NCBI RefSeq assembly: GCF_902459735.1
Contig: NZ_CABPRV010000002.1
Span: forward strand, 310,001-374,000
DNA: 64,000 nt
Reading direction: 5' to 3'
Source of the DNA: Pandoraea capi
GTDB taxonomy: Bacteria > Pseudomonadota > Gammaproteobacteria > Burkholderiales > Burkholderiaceae
This document shows, piece after piece, positions 17,261 to 28,681 of this stretch; the stretch's first letter is position 1, and every line of letters starts with the position of its first letter. A program made the position numbers and the translations under genes. Below the pieces are notes generated by a model. It saw only the letters and a program-made list of their open reading frames with translations, was not told where the DNA came from and did no database searches.

Positions 17261-18649
17261 ATGCGAGACGGACTCTCTGCCACTGCCGCGCAAGGCGGTC
17301 AAGGTGGTCAAGGCGCGACTTCCCCGGTGCAACATCACCCACTGCGCGACCTGTGGTGGCGCATCATGGATTTTCGTGTAGGTATCGTGCCGCTGCCTGT
17401 GCATCTGGTGCTGATCGCCGCCATCGTAACGACGGTGCTCACGACCGGCAAACTTTCCGCCGAGCTGTCCCCGATCATCGCCTTACTCGCCGTGTGCAGC
17501 TTCACCTGCATGGAAATCGGTCAGCGCATCCCGGTCTTCCGCAGCATCGGCGGGCCGGTCATTCTGGTGACGTTCCTGCCGTCGTGGCTTGTGTTCTCCA
17601 ATGTGCTGCCGCCGTCGGTCGTCACGCCCATCGTCGCCTTCTGGAAGCAGAGCAACTTCCTGTATCTGTTCATCCCCGGCATCATCGTCGGCAGCATTCT
17701 GAGCATGGATCGCAAGGTCCTGATCGGCGGCTTCGTGCGCATTTTCGTGCCGCTCGCCATCGGCTCCGTCCTCGCCGGCCTTGTCGGCACGGCCGTCGGC
17801 ACGATGCTCGGCATGGGCCTGTTCCACACGGTGTTCTTTGTCGTGATCCCAGTGATGTCCGGCGGTCTCGGCGAAGGCGTGATTCCGCTCACCATCGGCT
17901 ACTCCGAAGTGATGCATCAGGCGGCTGGCGATCTGCTCGCTCAGGCGCTCCCCGCAGTCATGCTCGGCAACGTCTGCGCCATCGTCTTCTCGGGTGTGCT
18001 CAATGCCATCGGCAAACGCTATCCGGCGCTGACCGGTAACGGCCAGCTCATGCGCACCGGCAGCGACGACCTCGGCGCGCACGATGCCCACGACGCTCAC
18101 GGCCAACCTGCGAAAGGCGTCGACGCCACCGACATCGCCGCCGCCGGCATGATCGCCGTCTGTCTGTATTTCGTCGGCATGCTCGCCCAGAGCACGCTCG
18201 GTCTGCCCGGCCCCGTGATGATGCTGGTGCTCGCCGTCGCCGCGAAGATCGGCTTCATCTTCTCGCCGAAGCTCGAAGCCGGTGCCGGTGTCGTCTACAA
18301 GTTCTTCGCCACCGCCGTGACCTATCCGCTGCTGTTCGCCATCGGTGTCGTGATCACGCCGTGGCAGAAGGTCGTCGCGTCGTTCAACGTGCCGACGCTG
18401 GTAACGATCATTGCCACTGTCCTCACGCTGATGGCAACGGCCTTCGTCGTGGCCCGCCGCATGAACATGCACCCCATCGACGCGGCCATCGTCGTCGGCA
18501 CGCACAGCGGCATGGGCGGCACGGGCGATGTCGCCATCCTCACCGCCGCGAACCGCATGCGTCTCATGCCGTTCGCACAGATCGCCACCCGCATCGGCGG
18601 CGCCATCACGATCACGCTGAGCCTCATCGTGCTCGCCAGGATCGTCTGA
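17261..18649 (+). CDS. 2-hydroxycarboxylate transporter (2HCT family)
   Basis: A 462-residue inner-membrane carrier of the CitS/CitN/MaeN family, which imports malate, citrate, lactate or citramalate with Na+ or H+. Many hydrophobic helices are visible, with the two glycine-rich GGxG-type reentrant loops typical of 2HCT (VIPVMSGGLGEG about residues 200-210, and VGTHSGMGGTGD near the C-terminus). The first 30 residues are a polar Gly/Gln-rich tail. GGAGACAGCAGG precedes the ATG. It is the first of three co-directional genes with a CaiB-type CoA transferase and a CitE-like lyase. Confidence 0.92.
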   Translation: MRDGLSATAAQGGQGGQGATSPVQHHPLRDLWWRIMDFRVGIVPLPVHLVLIAAIVTTVLTTGKLSAELSPIIALLAVCSFTCMEIGQRIPVFRSIGGPVILVTFLPSWLVFSNVLPPSVVTPIVAFWKQSNFLYLFIPGIIVGSILSMDRKVLIGGFVRIFVPLAIGSVLAGLVGTAVGTMLGMGLFHTVFFVVIPVMSGGLGEGVIPLTIGYSEVMHQAAGDLLAQALPAVMLGNVCAIVFSGVLNAIGKRYPALTGNGQLMRTGSDDLGAHDAHDAHGQPAKGVDATDIAAAGMIAVCLYFVGMLAQSTLGLPGPVMMLVLAVAAKIGFIFSPKLEAGAGVVYKFFATAVTYPLLFAIGVVITPWQKVVASFNVPTLVTIIATVLTLMATAFVVARRMNMHPIDAAIVVGTHSGMGGTGDVAILTAANRMRLMPFAQIATRIGGAITITLSLIVLARIV

Positions 18650-18700
18650 TCACGCCCCGCCCCTCGCTCAACCTGTTTCGATTCTTCGGAGATTTCTGTC

Positions 18701-19888
18701 ATGAGGCCCTTGGACGGCATCAAGGTCATTGCGCTCGAACACGCCATTGCGGCCCCGTTCTGCACCCGTCAACTGGCCGATCTGGGCGCACGCGTGATCA
18801 AGATCGAGCGTCCCGGCGCCGGTGACTTCGCCCGCGCCTACGACGCGCGCGCGAACGGCATGTCGTCGCATTTCGTGTGGACGAACCGCTCCAAGGAAAG
18901 CCTCACGCTCGACCTCAAGCAGGACGCCGCCCAAGCCGTACTCCACGATCTGCTCAGCGACGCCGACGTGCTCGTCCAGAACCTCGCCCCCGGCGCGGCC
19001 GATCGCCTCGGCCTGAGCTACGAGGCGCTGTCCGCGCGCTATCCGCGCATCATCGTCTGCGGTATTTCGGGCTACGGGCCCGACGGCCCTTACCGTGACA
19101 AGAAGGCCTACGACCTCCTCATCCAGAGCGAGTCGGGCTTTCTCTCGGTGACGGGCTCCCCCGAAGCCTCAGCAAAGGCGGGCTGTTCCATCGCCGACAT
19201 CGCTGCCGGCATGTACGCGTACACGAACATTCTTTCGGCGCTGATTCAGCGCGGCAAGACCGGCAAGGGCTCGCGCATCGACATCTCCATGCTCGAATGC
19301 ATGGTCGAGTGGATGGGGTTCCCGCTGTATTACTCGGTGGACGATCAGACGCCGCCGCCGCGCGCCGGTGCTGCCCACGCCACGATCTTCCCGTACGGTC
19401 CGTTCGAAACCGGCGACGGCAAGACGGTCATGCTCGGGCTGCAAAACGAACGCGAGTGGAAGACGTTCTGCGAAAAAGTGCTTGAACAGCCACGACTGGC
19501 CGAGGACGCGCGCTTTGCGTCGAACCCGAAGCGCCTGGAGAACCGCAACGCATTGCGCGCCATCATCCACGCGGTCTTCATGCAGCTCGACGCGCCCCAA
19601 CTGGTGAGCCGGCTCGATGCCGTCGGCATCGCCAACGCGAACCTCAACGACATGCATGACGTCTGGGAGCACGCGCAACTCGCTGCGCGTCAGCGCTGGG
19701 CCGAAGTCGCCACGCCCAATGGCCCGATTCGCGCGCCGATCCCGCCGGGTATGCCGAGTGCCGGTTCCGAGTTCACGCCACGCATGGACCCGATTCCCGC
19801 GCTGGGGCAGCATACCGATGCCATCCTCGCGGAACTCGGTCGCAGTGCCGATCAGATCGAAGCGCTGCACGCAGCGCAGGCGGTGTAA
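18701..19888 (+). CDS. CaiB/BaiF-family (class III) CoA transferase
   Basis: A 395-residue enzyme of the formyl-CoA / carnitine / succinyl-CoA:dicarboxylate CoA-transferase family. The N-terminal Rossmann-like motif MRPLDGIKVIALEH, GARVIKIERPGxGD and the YDLLIQ segment with the conserved catalytic aspartate are present. Family members move CoA from succinyl-CoA or acetyl-CoA to a carboxylic acid. Placed between a 2HCT carrier and a CitE-like lyase, it most likely activates the imported hydroxy acid, for example (S)-malate or citramalate. GGAGA lies 8 bases before the ATG. Confidence 0.92.
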   Translation: MRPLDGIKVIALEHAIAAPFCTRQLADLGARVIKIERPGAGDFARAYDARANGMSSHFVWTNRSKESLTLDLKQDAAQAVLHDLLSDADVLVQNLAPGAADRLGLSYEALSARYPRIIVCGISGYGPDGPYRDKKAYDLLIQSESGFLSVTGSPEASAKAGCSIADIAAGMYAYTNILSALIQRGKTGKGSRIDISMLECMVEWMGFPLYYSVDDQTPPPRAGAAHATIFPYGPFETGDGKTVMLGLQNEREWKTFCEKVLEQPRLAEDARFASNPKRLENRNALRAIIHAVFMQLDAPQLVSRLDAVGIANANLNDMHDVWEHAQLAARQRWAEVATPNGPIRAPIPPGMPSAGSEFTPRMDPIPALGQHTDAILAELGRSADQIEALHAAQAV

Positions 19889-19891
19889 GCC

Positions 19892-20728
19892 ATGTCGACC
19901 GCTCCCGTCATTCGTAGCTGGCTGTTCGTGCCCGGCAACCGCCCGGAACGCTTCGACAAGGCATGTGCGTCCGGGGCCGACGCAGTCATCCTCGACCTCG
20001 AAGACGCTGTGTCGCCTGCCGACAAACTCGCGGCCCGCGAACAGGTCGTCCACTGGCTGACAGCACGACAGGCCGACGCCACCGCGTCCGCTCCTGTGCC
20101 CATCTACGTGCGCATCAACGCGGCATCGACGCCGTGGTTCGAGGCCGATGTCGCCGCGCTCGCCGGGGTGCCGCAACTAGGCGGTCTCGTCGTCCCGAAG
20201 GCGGAAGACGTCGCCACGCTCGCCCGCGCAGCGCAAGGTGCTACGTTGTCGTTGCGCCTGGTCCCGTTGATCGAAACCGCTCAGGCATTTGCCGCGCTCG
20301 GAGACATCGCCAAAGCGCCGCGCGTCGAGCGCCTGATGTTCGGCACTATCGATTTCCAGCTGGACATCGGGATCGAAGGCGATGGCGACGAGCTGCTGTA
20401 CTTCCGCTCGCAACTGACGCTCGCCTCGCGCCTCGCCGGTATTGCCGCGCCGGTCGACGGCGTGACGACCGCGCTGGACGACGCCGCGCTCATCGAAGCC
20501 TCGGCGCGTCGCGCACGTGCACTCGGGTTTCGCGGCAAGCTGTGCATCCATCCGCGTCAGGTCGCGCCCGTGCATGCCGCCTTCGCATGGCGTGATGACG
20601 AGATCGCGTGGGCCGAACGTGTGGTCGCCGCAGCCAACGCCAGCGGCGGTGCCGCCGTGGCGCTGGACGGAAAGATGATCGACGCGCCGGTCATCGCCAA
20701 AGCCAGCGAAATTCTCGCCAGCCGCTGA
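19892..20728 (+). CDS. CitE/Mcl-like CoA-ester lyase (HpcH/HpaI fold)
   Basis: A 278-residue TIM-barrel protein with the CitE-like start RSWLFVPGNRPERF, the metal-site loop VILDLEDAV and VPLIETAQA with the metal-binding glutamate. It starts 3 bp after the CoA-transferase stop, so it is translationally coupled. Family members cleave malyl-, methylmalyl- or citramalyl-CoA into acetyl-CoA (or propionyl-CoA) plus glyoxylate or pyruvate. Without the alpha and gamma subunits of citrate lyase beside it, a stand-alone lyase acting on a free CoA thioester is more likely than CitE proper. Confidence 0.92.
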   Translation: MSTAPVIRSWLFVPGNRPERFDKACASGADAVILDLEDAVSPADKLAAREQVVHWLTARQADATASAPVPIYVRINAASTPWFEADVAALAGVPQLGGLVVPKAEDVATLARAAQGATLSLRLVPLIETAQAFAALGDIAKAPRVERLMFGTIDFQLDIGIEGDGDELLYFRSQLTLASRLAGIAAPVDGVTTALDDAALIEASARRARALGFRGKLCIHPRQVAPVHAAFAWRDDEIAWAERVVAAANASGGAAVALDGKMIDAPVIAKASEILASR

Positions 20729-20749
20729 TCGACGGCGGTCGATGACGTC

Positions 20750-21217
20750 TCAGGCGCGCTTGCCGACAGGCGCGCGCCGGGGCACGATCTCCGTGCCGTT
20801 GTCACCGCCGATATCCCCTTCTCGAACGGAAGCGAGCACGCGTTGCGATGCTGCCGCGCAATCCTCTCCCGCCTCCCGATGTTCGATGGCGTCGATCAGC
20901 GACGTCAGATTGCGCTTCGATACCGCCAGCTTCTGCGCCAGTGCATCGATCTCCGCGACCTTGCGACGGAGCATCTCCAGCAACGTGTCATGCGGCCACG
21001 CCTTGAGATCCGGCGGCAGGATTGCGCGGATTTCGTCGAGCGTGAATCCCGCGTTCTGCGCGCGCTGGATCAGGCTCAGACGTGTGAGCGCATCGTCGTC
21101 GTATTCCCGATAGCCGTTCGCCTGACGCTGCGCATTCGGCAGCAAGCCCTCCGCCTCGTAAAAGCGAATACGCGACGCCGCCACACCGCTCGCCTGCGCC
21201 AGTTCACCGATCTTCAT
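20750..21217 (-). CDS. MerR-family regulator
   Basis: A 155-residue regulator: MKIGELAQASGVAASRIRFYE (wing-helix, 1-21), GYREYDDD, and a coiled dimerisation helix at about 80-115. One cysteine (in EAGEDCAAA) is present, so a metal-thiolate site of the CueR kind is unlikely. GGGAG stands 7 bases before the ATG at 21217; the frame continues upstream without family character. It is divergent from an old-yellow-enzyme gene whose promoter has the elongated spacer and dyad of a MerR target. Confidence 0.92.
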   Translation of the reverse strand: MKIGELAQASGVAASRIRFYEAEGLLPNAQRQANGYREYDDDALTRLSLIQRAQNAGFTLDEIRAILPPDLKAWPHDTLLEMLRRKVAEIDALAQKLAVSKRNLTSLIDAIEHREAGEDCAAASQRVLASVREGDIGGDNGTEIVPRRAPVGKRA

Positions 21218-21234
21218 GGTCTTGCTCCCACCGC

Positions 21235-21265
21235 TTGACATTGAAGTGAACTTTAAGGTTATGGT
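21235..21265 (+). promoter_or_regulatory. MerR-type promoter with 19-bp spacer
   Basis: TTGACA (21235-21240) and TATGGT (21260-21265) are separated by 19 bp, too long for ordinary sigma-70 use but standard for MerR-regulated promoters. The spacer carries the near-perfect dyad TTGAAGT-GA-ACTTTAA. It points at the old-yellow-enzyme gene, and the regulator gene reads the other way. The prediction is that the MerR protein represses and, when bound by ligand, untwists this promoter. Confidence 0.75.
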
Positions 21266-21300
21266 CGTGCCATCGTCAACTGAAGATTCGAGGCGCGACC

Positions 21301-22542
21301 GTGACACTCTTCACTTCCCTCATGCTGCCCAACGGCACATCTATCCCCAACCGCATTGCCAAGGCTGCCATGGAGGAAAACATGGCCGACGCCGATCACG
21401 CACCGTCCGACGACCTCATCCGGCTGTACGACGCCTGGGCACGTGGCGGTGCGGGGCTGATCATCACCGGCAACGTCATGATCGATGCGCGTGCCATGAC
21501 CGGGCCCGGCGGCGTGGTGTTAGAGGATGACAGGCATCTCGCACGCTTTCGACACTGGGCCGACACCGCGCGGCAACGGGGCGCACAAGTCTGGATGCAA
21601 CTGAACCATCCGGGCAGGCAGATGCTCTCGGCGCTGGGCCAGCCGACGGTCGCACCCTCTGCGATTGCCCTCGAACTCGGCACGTTCTCGAAGCGCTTTG
21701 CCATGCCCCGGGCGCTGACCGAGACCGACATTGCCGATGTCCTCGCGCGCTTCACCCGCAGTGCCGTGCTCGCGGAGCAAAGCGGCTTCACCGGCGTAGA
21801 GATTCATGCGGCGCACGGCTATCTGTTGAGCCAGTTCCTGTCGCCGCTGACGAACCGGCGCGAAGATCGATGGGGCGGCAGTCTCGAGAATCGCGCGAGG
21901 TTATTGCTCGACGTCGTGAAATCGGTGCGCAACGCGGTCTCGCCCGGGTTCGCCGTTGCGGTCAAGCTCAACTCGGCCGATTTTCAGCGCGGCGGGTTCG
22001 GCCCTGCCGACGCGCGTCGCGTCATCGACATGCTCGGCGCGCACGGCGTCGATCTGATCGAACTCTCCGGCGGCAGCTATGAAGCGCCCGCGATGCAAGG
22101 CGAGGCGCGCGATGGGCGCACGCTCGCGCGCGAAGCCTATTTCCTCGAATTCGCGCGTGACATGGTGGCTGTCGCCACGATGCCGCTGATGGTGACGGGA
22201 GGCATCCGCCGCCTCGCTGTGGCCGAGCAGGTGCTCGAAAGCGGCACGGCGATGGTCGGCATTGCCACGGCGCTGTCCATCGATCCGGAACTACCGAACC
22301 GATGGCGGCAAGGCGATGCCTCTGCGCCACAACTCAAGCCCATCCAATGGAAAAACAAGGCGCTCGGCTCACTCGCGAACATGGCGGTCGTGAAGTTTCA
22401 GCTCAAGCGCCTGAGCGCCGGGCGTACGCCAAACCCTGCCGTCTCGCCCCTGCGAGCGCTCATCGCACAGCAGATCGGCACGGCATGTCAGACACGTCGA
22501 TACCGTCAATGGATGACGCGCGGCGCGGCGATACCGCAGTGA
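21301..22542 (+). CDS. Old-yellow-enzyme-type NADH:flavin oxidoreductase
   Basis: A 413-residue FMN-dependent TIM-barrel ene-reductase. Visible landmarks are LPNGTSIPNRIAKAAM, the HPGRQ loop, the substrate-binding EIHAAHGYLLSQFLSP with the paired histidines, and NRREDRWGGSLENRAR. It reduces electrophilic double bonds (enones, nitro-alkenes) with NAD(P)H. The start is GTG. Control by the divergent MerR protein suggests a response to an electrophile. Confidence 0.93.
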   Translation: MTLFTSLMLPNGTSIPNRIAKAAMEENMADADHAPSDDLIRLYDAWARGGAGLIITGNVMIDARAMTGPGGVVLEDDRHLARFRHWADTARQRGAQVWMQLNHPGRQMLSALGQPTVAPSAIALELGTFSKRFAMPRALTETDIADVLARFTRSAVLAEQSGFTGVEIHAAHGYLLSQFLSPLTNRREDRWGGSLENRARLLLDVVKSVRNAVSPGFAVAVKLNSADFQRGGFGPADARRVIDMLGAHGVDLIELSGGSYEAPAMQGEARDGRTLAREAYFLEFARDMVAVATMPLMVTGGIRRLAVAEQVLESGTAMVGIATALSIDPELPNRWRQGDASAPQLKPIQWKNKALGSLANMAVVKFQLKRLSAGRTPNPAVSPLRALIAQQIGTACQTRRYRQWMTRGAAIPQ

Positions 22543-22550
22543 TGCGGCAT

Positions 22551-22581
22551 GGCGACGGTGAAGCATCAGCTCACCGTCGCC
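22551..22581. terminator. Bidirectional hairpin terminator candidate
   Basis: GGCGACGGTGA (22551-22561) and TCACCGTCGCC (22571-22581) form an 11-bp perfect stem with a 9-nt loop between the convergent old-yellow-enzyme gene and the AhpD-like gene. No strong T run follows. Confidence 0.6.
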
Positions 22582-22591
22582 GCCGGATGAC

Positions 22592-22984
22592 TTACTCGAA
22601 GGCAGGATCGATCGGCACGCGGTACCCCACGGCCAGTCGATTGGTTTCGTTGGCCATGCCGACGACGGCCAGCAACTCGCCGAACATCTCGTCCGTCATT
22701 CCCGCACGACGAGCGCCCGCGGTGTGGCTGGCGACACAGTAGCCGCAATTGTTGGTCACGCTCACGGCCACGTAGATCAGTTCCTTGACGAGCGGATCGA
22801 GGGCGCCCGCAGACATGATGTCCTTGAGGCTGCCCCACGTGCGCTCCAGTGTCGGGGGATGTTGAGCGATGTACTTCCAGAAGTTGTTGACGTCAGGCAC
22901 ACCGCGCGTGTCCTTGATGTCGTCGAAAACGGCTTTGACTTCGGGCGAGGCGGTGGCGTACTCGACAGGCTTTTGCTGGCTCAT
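22592..22984 (-). CDS. AhpD-like / carboxymuconolactone decarboxylase-family protein
   Basis: A 130-residue helical protein with the C80-G-Y-C83 motif and His87 (NCGYCVASHTAG), the redox-active signature of AhpD-like proteins. It is the second such protein in the window and shares little with the one at 15525 outside the motif. A peroxidase-related or oxidative-stress role is likely but unproven. It stands alone, convergent with the old-yellow-enzyme gene. Confidence 0.88.
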   Translation of the reverse strand: MSQQKPVEYATASPEVKAVFDDIKDTRGVPDVNNFWKYIAQHPPTLERTWGSLKDIMSAGALDPLVKELIYVAVSVTNNCGYCVASHTAGARRAGMTDEMFGELLAVVGMANETNRLAVGYRVPIDPAFE

Positions 22985-23197
22985 GGGTGGCGGCGCCGGA
23001 CAGGCGGTCGTGGAAGTGAAAGCGTAGGTTACAAGCTCTCGTGCGCAGTTGTGTGCTCATTGGGGCGTGGAGCCGCGCCCGATCTTCGACGCGGTGCCCG
23101 GCGCATAGTCACTGCGTCCCCAAATTGGGGGGACGTTCGTCGATTCGAATTCGGCGGATCGACCGATCTGCCGACGAACGTCTTCACGCTTGCTGAC

Positions 23198-24811
23198 TTA
23201 AGATGTCACCGCATGCAGCCGGGTACGCGCCATGCCAGCCGTGCCAGACATCAACGTCAAATCGTCGCTCTGCTGGGTCAGACGAAACACGGCCACGGCG
23301 GCTTTCAGCGCTTCGGCCTGCTCGGCCAGTGATTGCGCTGCCGCGGAGGCTTGCTCCACCAGTGCGGCGTTCTGCTGCGTGACTTCGTCCATCTGCGTGA
23401 CCGCACGCGCGACCTGATCGATCCCTGCCGTCTGCTCTTCCGATGCCGCCGAAATTTCGGCCATGATGTCCGTGACGCGTTGCACGCTGCCGGCAATGCT
23501 GTGCATCGCCGTGCCTGCCTCACCGACGATCCGGCTGCCCGCCGCCGAACGCTCGGCCGACGTCTCGATCAGTGTCTTGATGTCGCGTGCCGCGCTCGCG
23601 GAGCGTTGCGCCAGCGTGCGCACCTCACCCGCGACGACGGCGAAACCACGCCCCTGCTCCCCCGCCCGGGCCGCTTCAACCGCCGCGTTCAGCGCCAGAA
23701 TGTTCGTCTGGAATGCAATGCCGTCGATCAGCGCGATGATGTCGCGAATCTTGGCAGAACCGGCATCGATGGCCTGCATCGTCTGCGTGACTTCGACCAT
23801 CGCCGAGTCACCCGCCCCGGTCTGTTCGCTCGCCTGACGCGCCAGTTGATTGGCCTGACGGGCGTGCTCCATGTTTTGCCGCACGGTGCTCGTCAACTGC
23901 TCCATGCTCGCCGCCGTTTCCTCCAGCGACGCGGCTTGCTGCTCGGTACGGGCGGACAGATCCAGATTGCCCGCAGCAATTTCGCGCGCACTCGCGGCAA
24001 TCGCTTCACCGCTCTTGCGCACCTTGGCCACGGTGTCGTTGAGTTGCATCTTCATGTTGCCGAGCGCCGTCAGCAGACGGCCCATTTCGTCGCCCGACGT
24101 CACATGCACCGGGCGTTGCAGATCGCCTGCCGCGATTTCCTGGAAATGTTCAAGCACGTCATCCAGTGGACGCGTAATCGCCCGGTTCAGCGACCGCGCC
24201 GTGAGCAGCGCGGCGATGATGGCGAATGCGATGGCACAAAGCGTGAGGACGAACAGCCGGTCGTAAGTCGTCACCGCCGAATCGAAGCTCGACTTGGCGC
24301 GGGTGTCGTAGAGCGTCTTGAGCGCCTCGTTGGCGTTCACGTATGACGTGTAGCGCTTGCCCAGCACTGCTGCCTGCGTGTAATAGACGTCGGTCTGGCC
24401 GGCGGCGATGCTGTTCTGCACCAGGGTGAAGGCGTCCTTGAGCGCCTGACGGGCACTCGTCACGTCTTTGGCAAGGCGTTGCTCTTCAGCATCGGACGGC
24501 AGCGCCAGATAGGCTTGCCACGCCTTCTCCGATTCGCCCCAGTACTCGGTTCCCTTCTTGACGTCCGCCGCCTTGATTTCCTCGTTCGGCGCCTGCGGCG
24601 CACGCAGCACGACGGCACGTGCACGACCGATCTGGATTTCCGACTCGCCGAGCAACCGTGTACTGGCGAGCTCCTTGTCGTACACCTCGCGCAAACTGCC
24701 GACGGTGTCGCGCAACCCGAGGAGCGCCAGCGCTCCGATGATCAACACCAGTGCCGCCAGACCGGCCACGGCCGTCCGCAACCGCCAACGAATCGTCCAA
24801 TTTTTCAACAT
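23198..24811 (-). CDS. Methyl-accepting chemotaxis protein
   Basis: A 537-residue chemoreceptor. TM1 is at about residues 13-33, a helical periplasmic ligand-binding domain (4HB-type by length and helix content) at 34-185, TM2 at about 186-205, then HAMP and a long cytoplasmic coiled coil. The signalling hairpin [23 protein letters not shown] and [18 protein letters not shown] is intact, so it should dock CheA/CheW. The start at 24811 gives the normal short cytoplasmic lead before TM1. No CheB/CheR pentapeptide tether is seen at the C-terminus. The ligand is unknown. Confidence 0.95.
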   Translation of the reverse strand: MLKNWTIRWRLRTAVAGLAALVLIIGALALLGLRDTVGSLREVYDKELASTRLLGESEIQIGRARAVVLRAPQAPNEEIKAADVKKGTEYWGESEKAWQAYLALPSDAEEQRLAKDVTSARQALKDAFTLVQNSIAAGQTDVYYTQAAVLGKRYTSYVNANEALKTLYDTRAKSSFDSAVTTYDRLFVLTLCAIAFAIIAALLTARSLNRAITRPLDDVLEHFQEIAAGDLQRPVHVTSGDEMGRLLTALGNMKMQLNDTVAKVRKSGEAIAASAREIAAGNLDLSARTEQQAASLEETAASMEQLTSTVRQNMEHARQANQLARQASEQTGAGDSAMVEVTQTMQAIDAGSAKIRDIIALIDGIAFQTNILALNAAVEAARAGEQGRGFAVVAGEVRTLAQRSASAARDIKTLIETSAERSAAGSRIVGEAGTAMHSIAGSVQRVTDIMAEISAASEEQTAGIDQVARAVTQMDEVTQQNAALVEQASAAAQSLAEQAEALKAAVAVFRLTQQSDDLTLMSGTAGMARTRLHAVTS

Positions 24812-24991
24812 TTGCGCTTCCGCCTTTCGTTCTGTTCGTGGCCGCCGAGAGCGGCGGTCACCGTACGCCACCCGGCACGATACCCCTGTGCCCGTGACAG
24901 CGTTAGCGGCTCCAACGGCGCAAATGCGAAAAACTTGAGTGACGATCGGGAGACTGGCGCTTACTCAGCGAATTGCGCGCCAGTTCACGAA

Positions 24992-25020
24992 ATATACGAG
25001 GGATATATGAGGGACATATG
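24992..25020. repeat. Short imperfect tandem repeat
   Basis: ATATACGAGGG, ATATATGAGGG and a partial ACATATG follow one another in the non-coding stretch between the chemoreceptor and the entericidin gene. An AT-rich strand like this may hold promoter elements; nothing firmer can be said. Confidence 0.4.
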
Positions 25021-25070
25021 TCAAGTTGGTGCGCGATGGGCGCACGACTGGAGCGCTGGCTTACCGCGCC

Positions 25071-25199
25071 TTACAGCGCCCGCTTGACGGTGCGTGCGGC
25101 CCCCGAAATGTCCTGCCCCACGCCGTCGACGGTATTGCAGCCCGCGAGGGCAAACAACGAACCGACCACCAGGAAAAACGCCACGAAACGCGCCAACAT
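25071..25199 (-). CDS. Entericidin A/B-family small lipoprotein
   Basis: A 42-residue protein: a short signal (MLARFVAFFLVVGSLFALAGC) with lipobox LAGC, then a mature peptide of about 20 residues, NTVDGVGQDISGAARTVKRAL. The mature part has the N-T-x-x-G-x-G-x-D-I pattern of EcnA/EcnB. GAGG lies 6 bases before the ATG. In enterobacteria EcnA/EcnB form an antidote/toxin pair in the envelope; here there is a single gene, as is common in betaproteobacteria, so a stress-induced envelope lipoprotein is all that can be inferred. Confidence 0.9.
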   Translation of the reverse strand: MLARFVAFFLVVGSLFALAGCNTVDGVGQDISGAARTVKRAL

Positions 25200-25403
25200 A
25201 TCGACCTCGATACAAAAATGCTGCAAAAAGTGATGACCCTCGGGCTTCCGGCCGTTGATGCCCCCAGTGCCGGGTCCCGAATGCTTTTGATTGACACCTC
25301 ACGTCGCGCCGACAGGTGCCGTACGCCGTGAAGCAATGCGCAATTGTGCTTGAAATTCGCCCGGACGGGAACGAACGTCGGCACCGCCCACGTCGTGCCC
25401 GCG

Positions 25404-27721
<2,318 letters not shown>

Positions 27722-27723
<2 letters not shown>

Positions 27724-27770
27724 AAACAAGCGGCCCCGCGACCACCCGGACAGGCAATTGCGGAGCCGCT
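27722..27770 (-). terminator. Intrinsic terminator of the molybdate-type transporter operon
   Basis: Read on the minus strand, AGCGGCTCCGC and GCGGGGCCGCT (27760-27770 and 27729-27739 on plus) pair with one mismatch in 11 bp, followed by CTTGTTTTTA. The A-run on the plus strand overlaps the dgdA stop, so it may also help end dgdA messages. Confidence 0.72.
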
Positions 27771-27801
27771 GCGCGCCCGGTTCATCAGTTAGCGCATCAC
27801 G

Positions 27802-28638
27802 TCAAAACACGGTGTCGTTGCCCTGCACTTCTCGATGGCGGCGTCGCGTCGCCATCAACACGAGGATCGGCAACGGCAATGCCACGACAAGCAGCAGCCA
27901 CAGCAGCGCATAGACAGCACCGAGACTATCGTTCTGCAAGTTGACGTAGAGCTTTACCGGGATGCCTTGCGGGAAGTAAGCGAAGATCATGACGATGCCG
28001 AACTCGCCGATCACGCGCACCCATGCCACCACGAGCCCCGCGGCAAGCCCGCCCCGCGCCAGCGGCAACGTCACGCGGCAGAACACCTGCCACGGGGTGG
28101 CGCCAAGACTGCGGGCCGCCATAGGCAAGACGGGCGGTACCGCTTCGAAGGCAGCACGCGCTGCAAGGATGAAATAAGGCAGGCCACCATAGACTTGTGA
28201 GAGCACGAACGCTGGCGGGTTGTTGCCGAGCATTACGCCGCCGCGCGCGAGCAATGCGCCCAACGTCCCAACAGGTCCGTACGCCGTCGCCAGCAATATC
28301 CCCATCGCCAGCGGCGGTGTCATGAGCGCCACCAGCACGAGCGCCTCGCCGATGCGTGCGACCCGCGACCGTGTCGACGCCAGCCAGTGTGCGACCCGCG
28401 TGCCCAGCACGACGATGATCGCCATCGAGACACAAGACAGTCCGAGCGATACGGCCACGGCATCCCAGTCGCCGTAAGCGAGCCGGAAATGGCGCCATGG
28501 CGTCTCAAGCGCCAATGCGGCGAACGGCACAGCCAACAGCGTCCAGGTGACGATTTCACCCAACCGGCCAAGGCCATGCCCGACGGCACCCCATCTTCGG
28601 CCTGCCGTGAACGGTGGGCCGTCGCTCCATTTCTGCAC
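27802..28638 (-). CDS. ABC permease, molybdate/tungstate/sulfate type
   Basis: A 278-residue inner-membrane permease with about six helices and the ATPase-docking EAA loop (AARSLGATPWQVFCRVTLPLA). The overall pattern and the VIGEFGIVMIF end segment fit the ModB/CysT/TupB group. The start is GTG with AAGGAAG 8 bases upstream. It follows the binding-protein gene by 43 bp. No ATPase gene follows, so it must use an ATPase encoded elsewhere. The ModE-like site upstream of the pair favours molybdate or tungstate over sulfate. Confidence 0.85.
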   Translation of the reverse strand: MQKWSDGPPFTAGRRWGAVGHGLGRLGEIVTWTLLAVPFAALALETPWRHFRLAYGDWDAVAVSLGLSCVSMAIIVVLGTRVAHWLASTRSRVARIGEALVLVALMTPPLAMGILLATAYGPVGTLGALLARGGVMLGNNPPAFVLSQVYGGLPYFILAARAAFEAVPPVLPMAARSLGATPWQVFCRVTLPLARGGLAAGLVVAWVRVIGEFGIVMIFAYFPQGIPVKLYVNLQNDSLGAVYALLWLLLVVALPLPILVLMATRRRHREVQGNDTVF

Positions 28639-28681
28639 GAACGCTTCCTTCAGTGTTCCTGGGCTTTCATCGATTGCCGGA

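Noticed and set aside
19892-20728. Calling this gene citrate lyase beta subunit (citE)
   Set aside because: There are no citD or citF genes or accessory cit genes beside it, while a CoA transferase is, so a stand-alone malyl/citramalyl-CoA-type lyase is the better reading.
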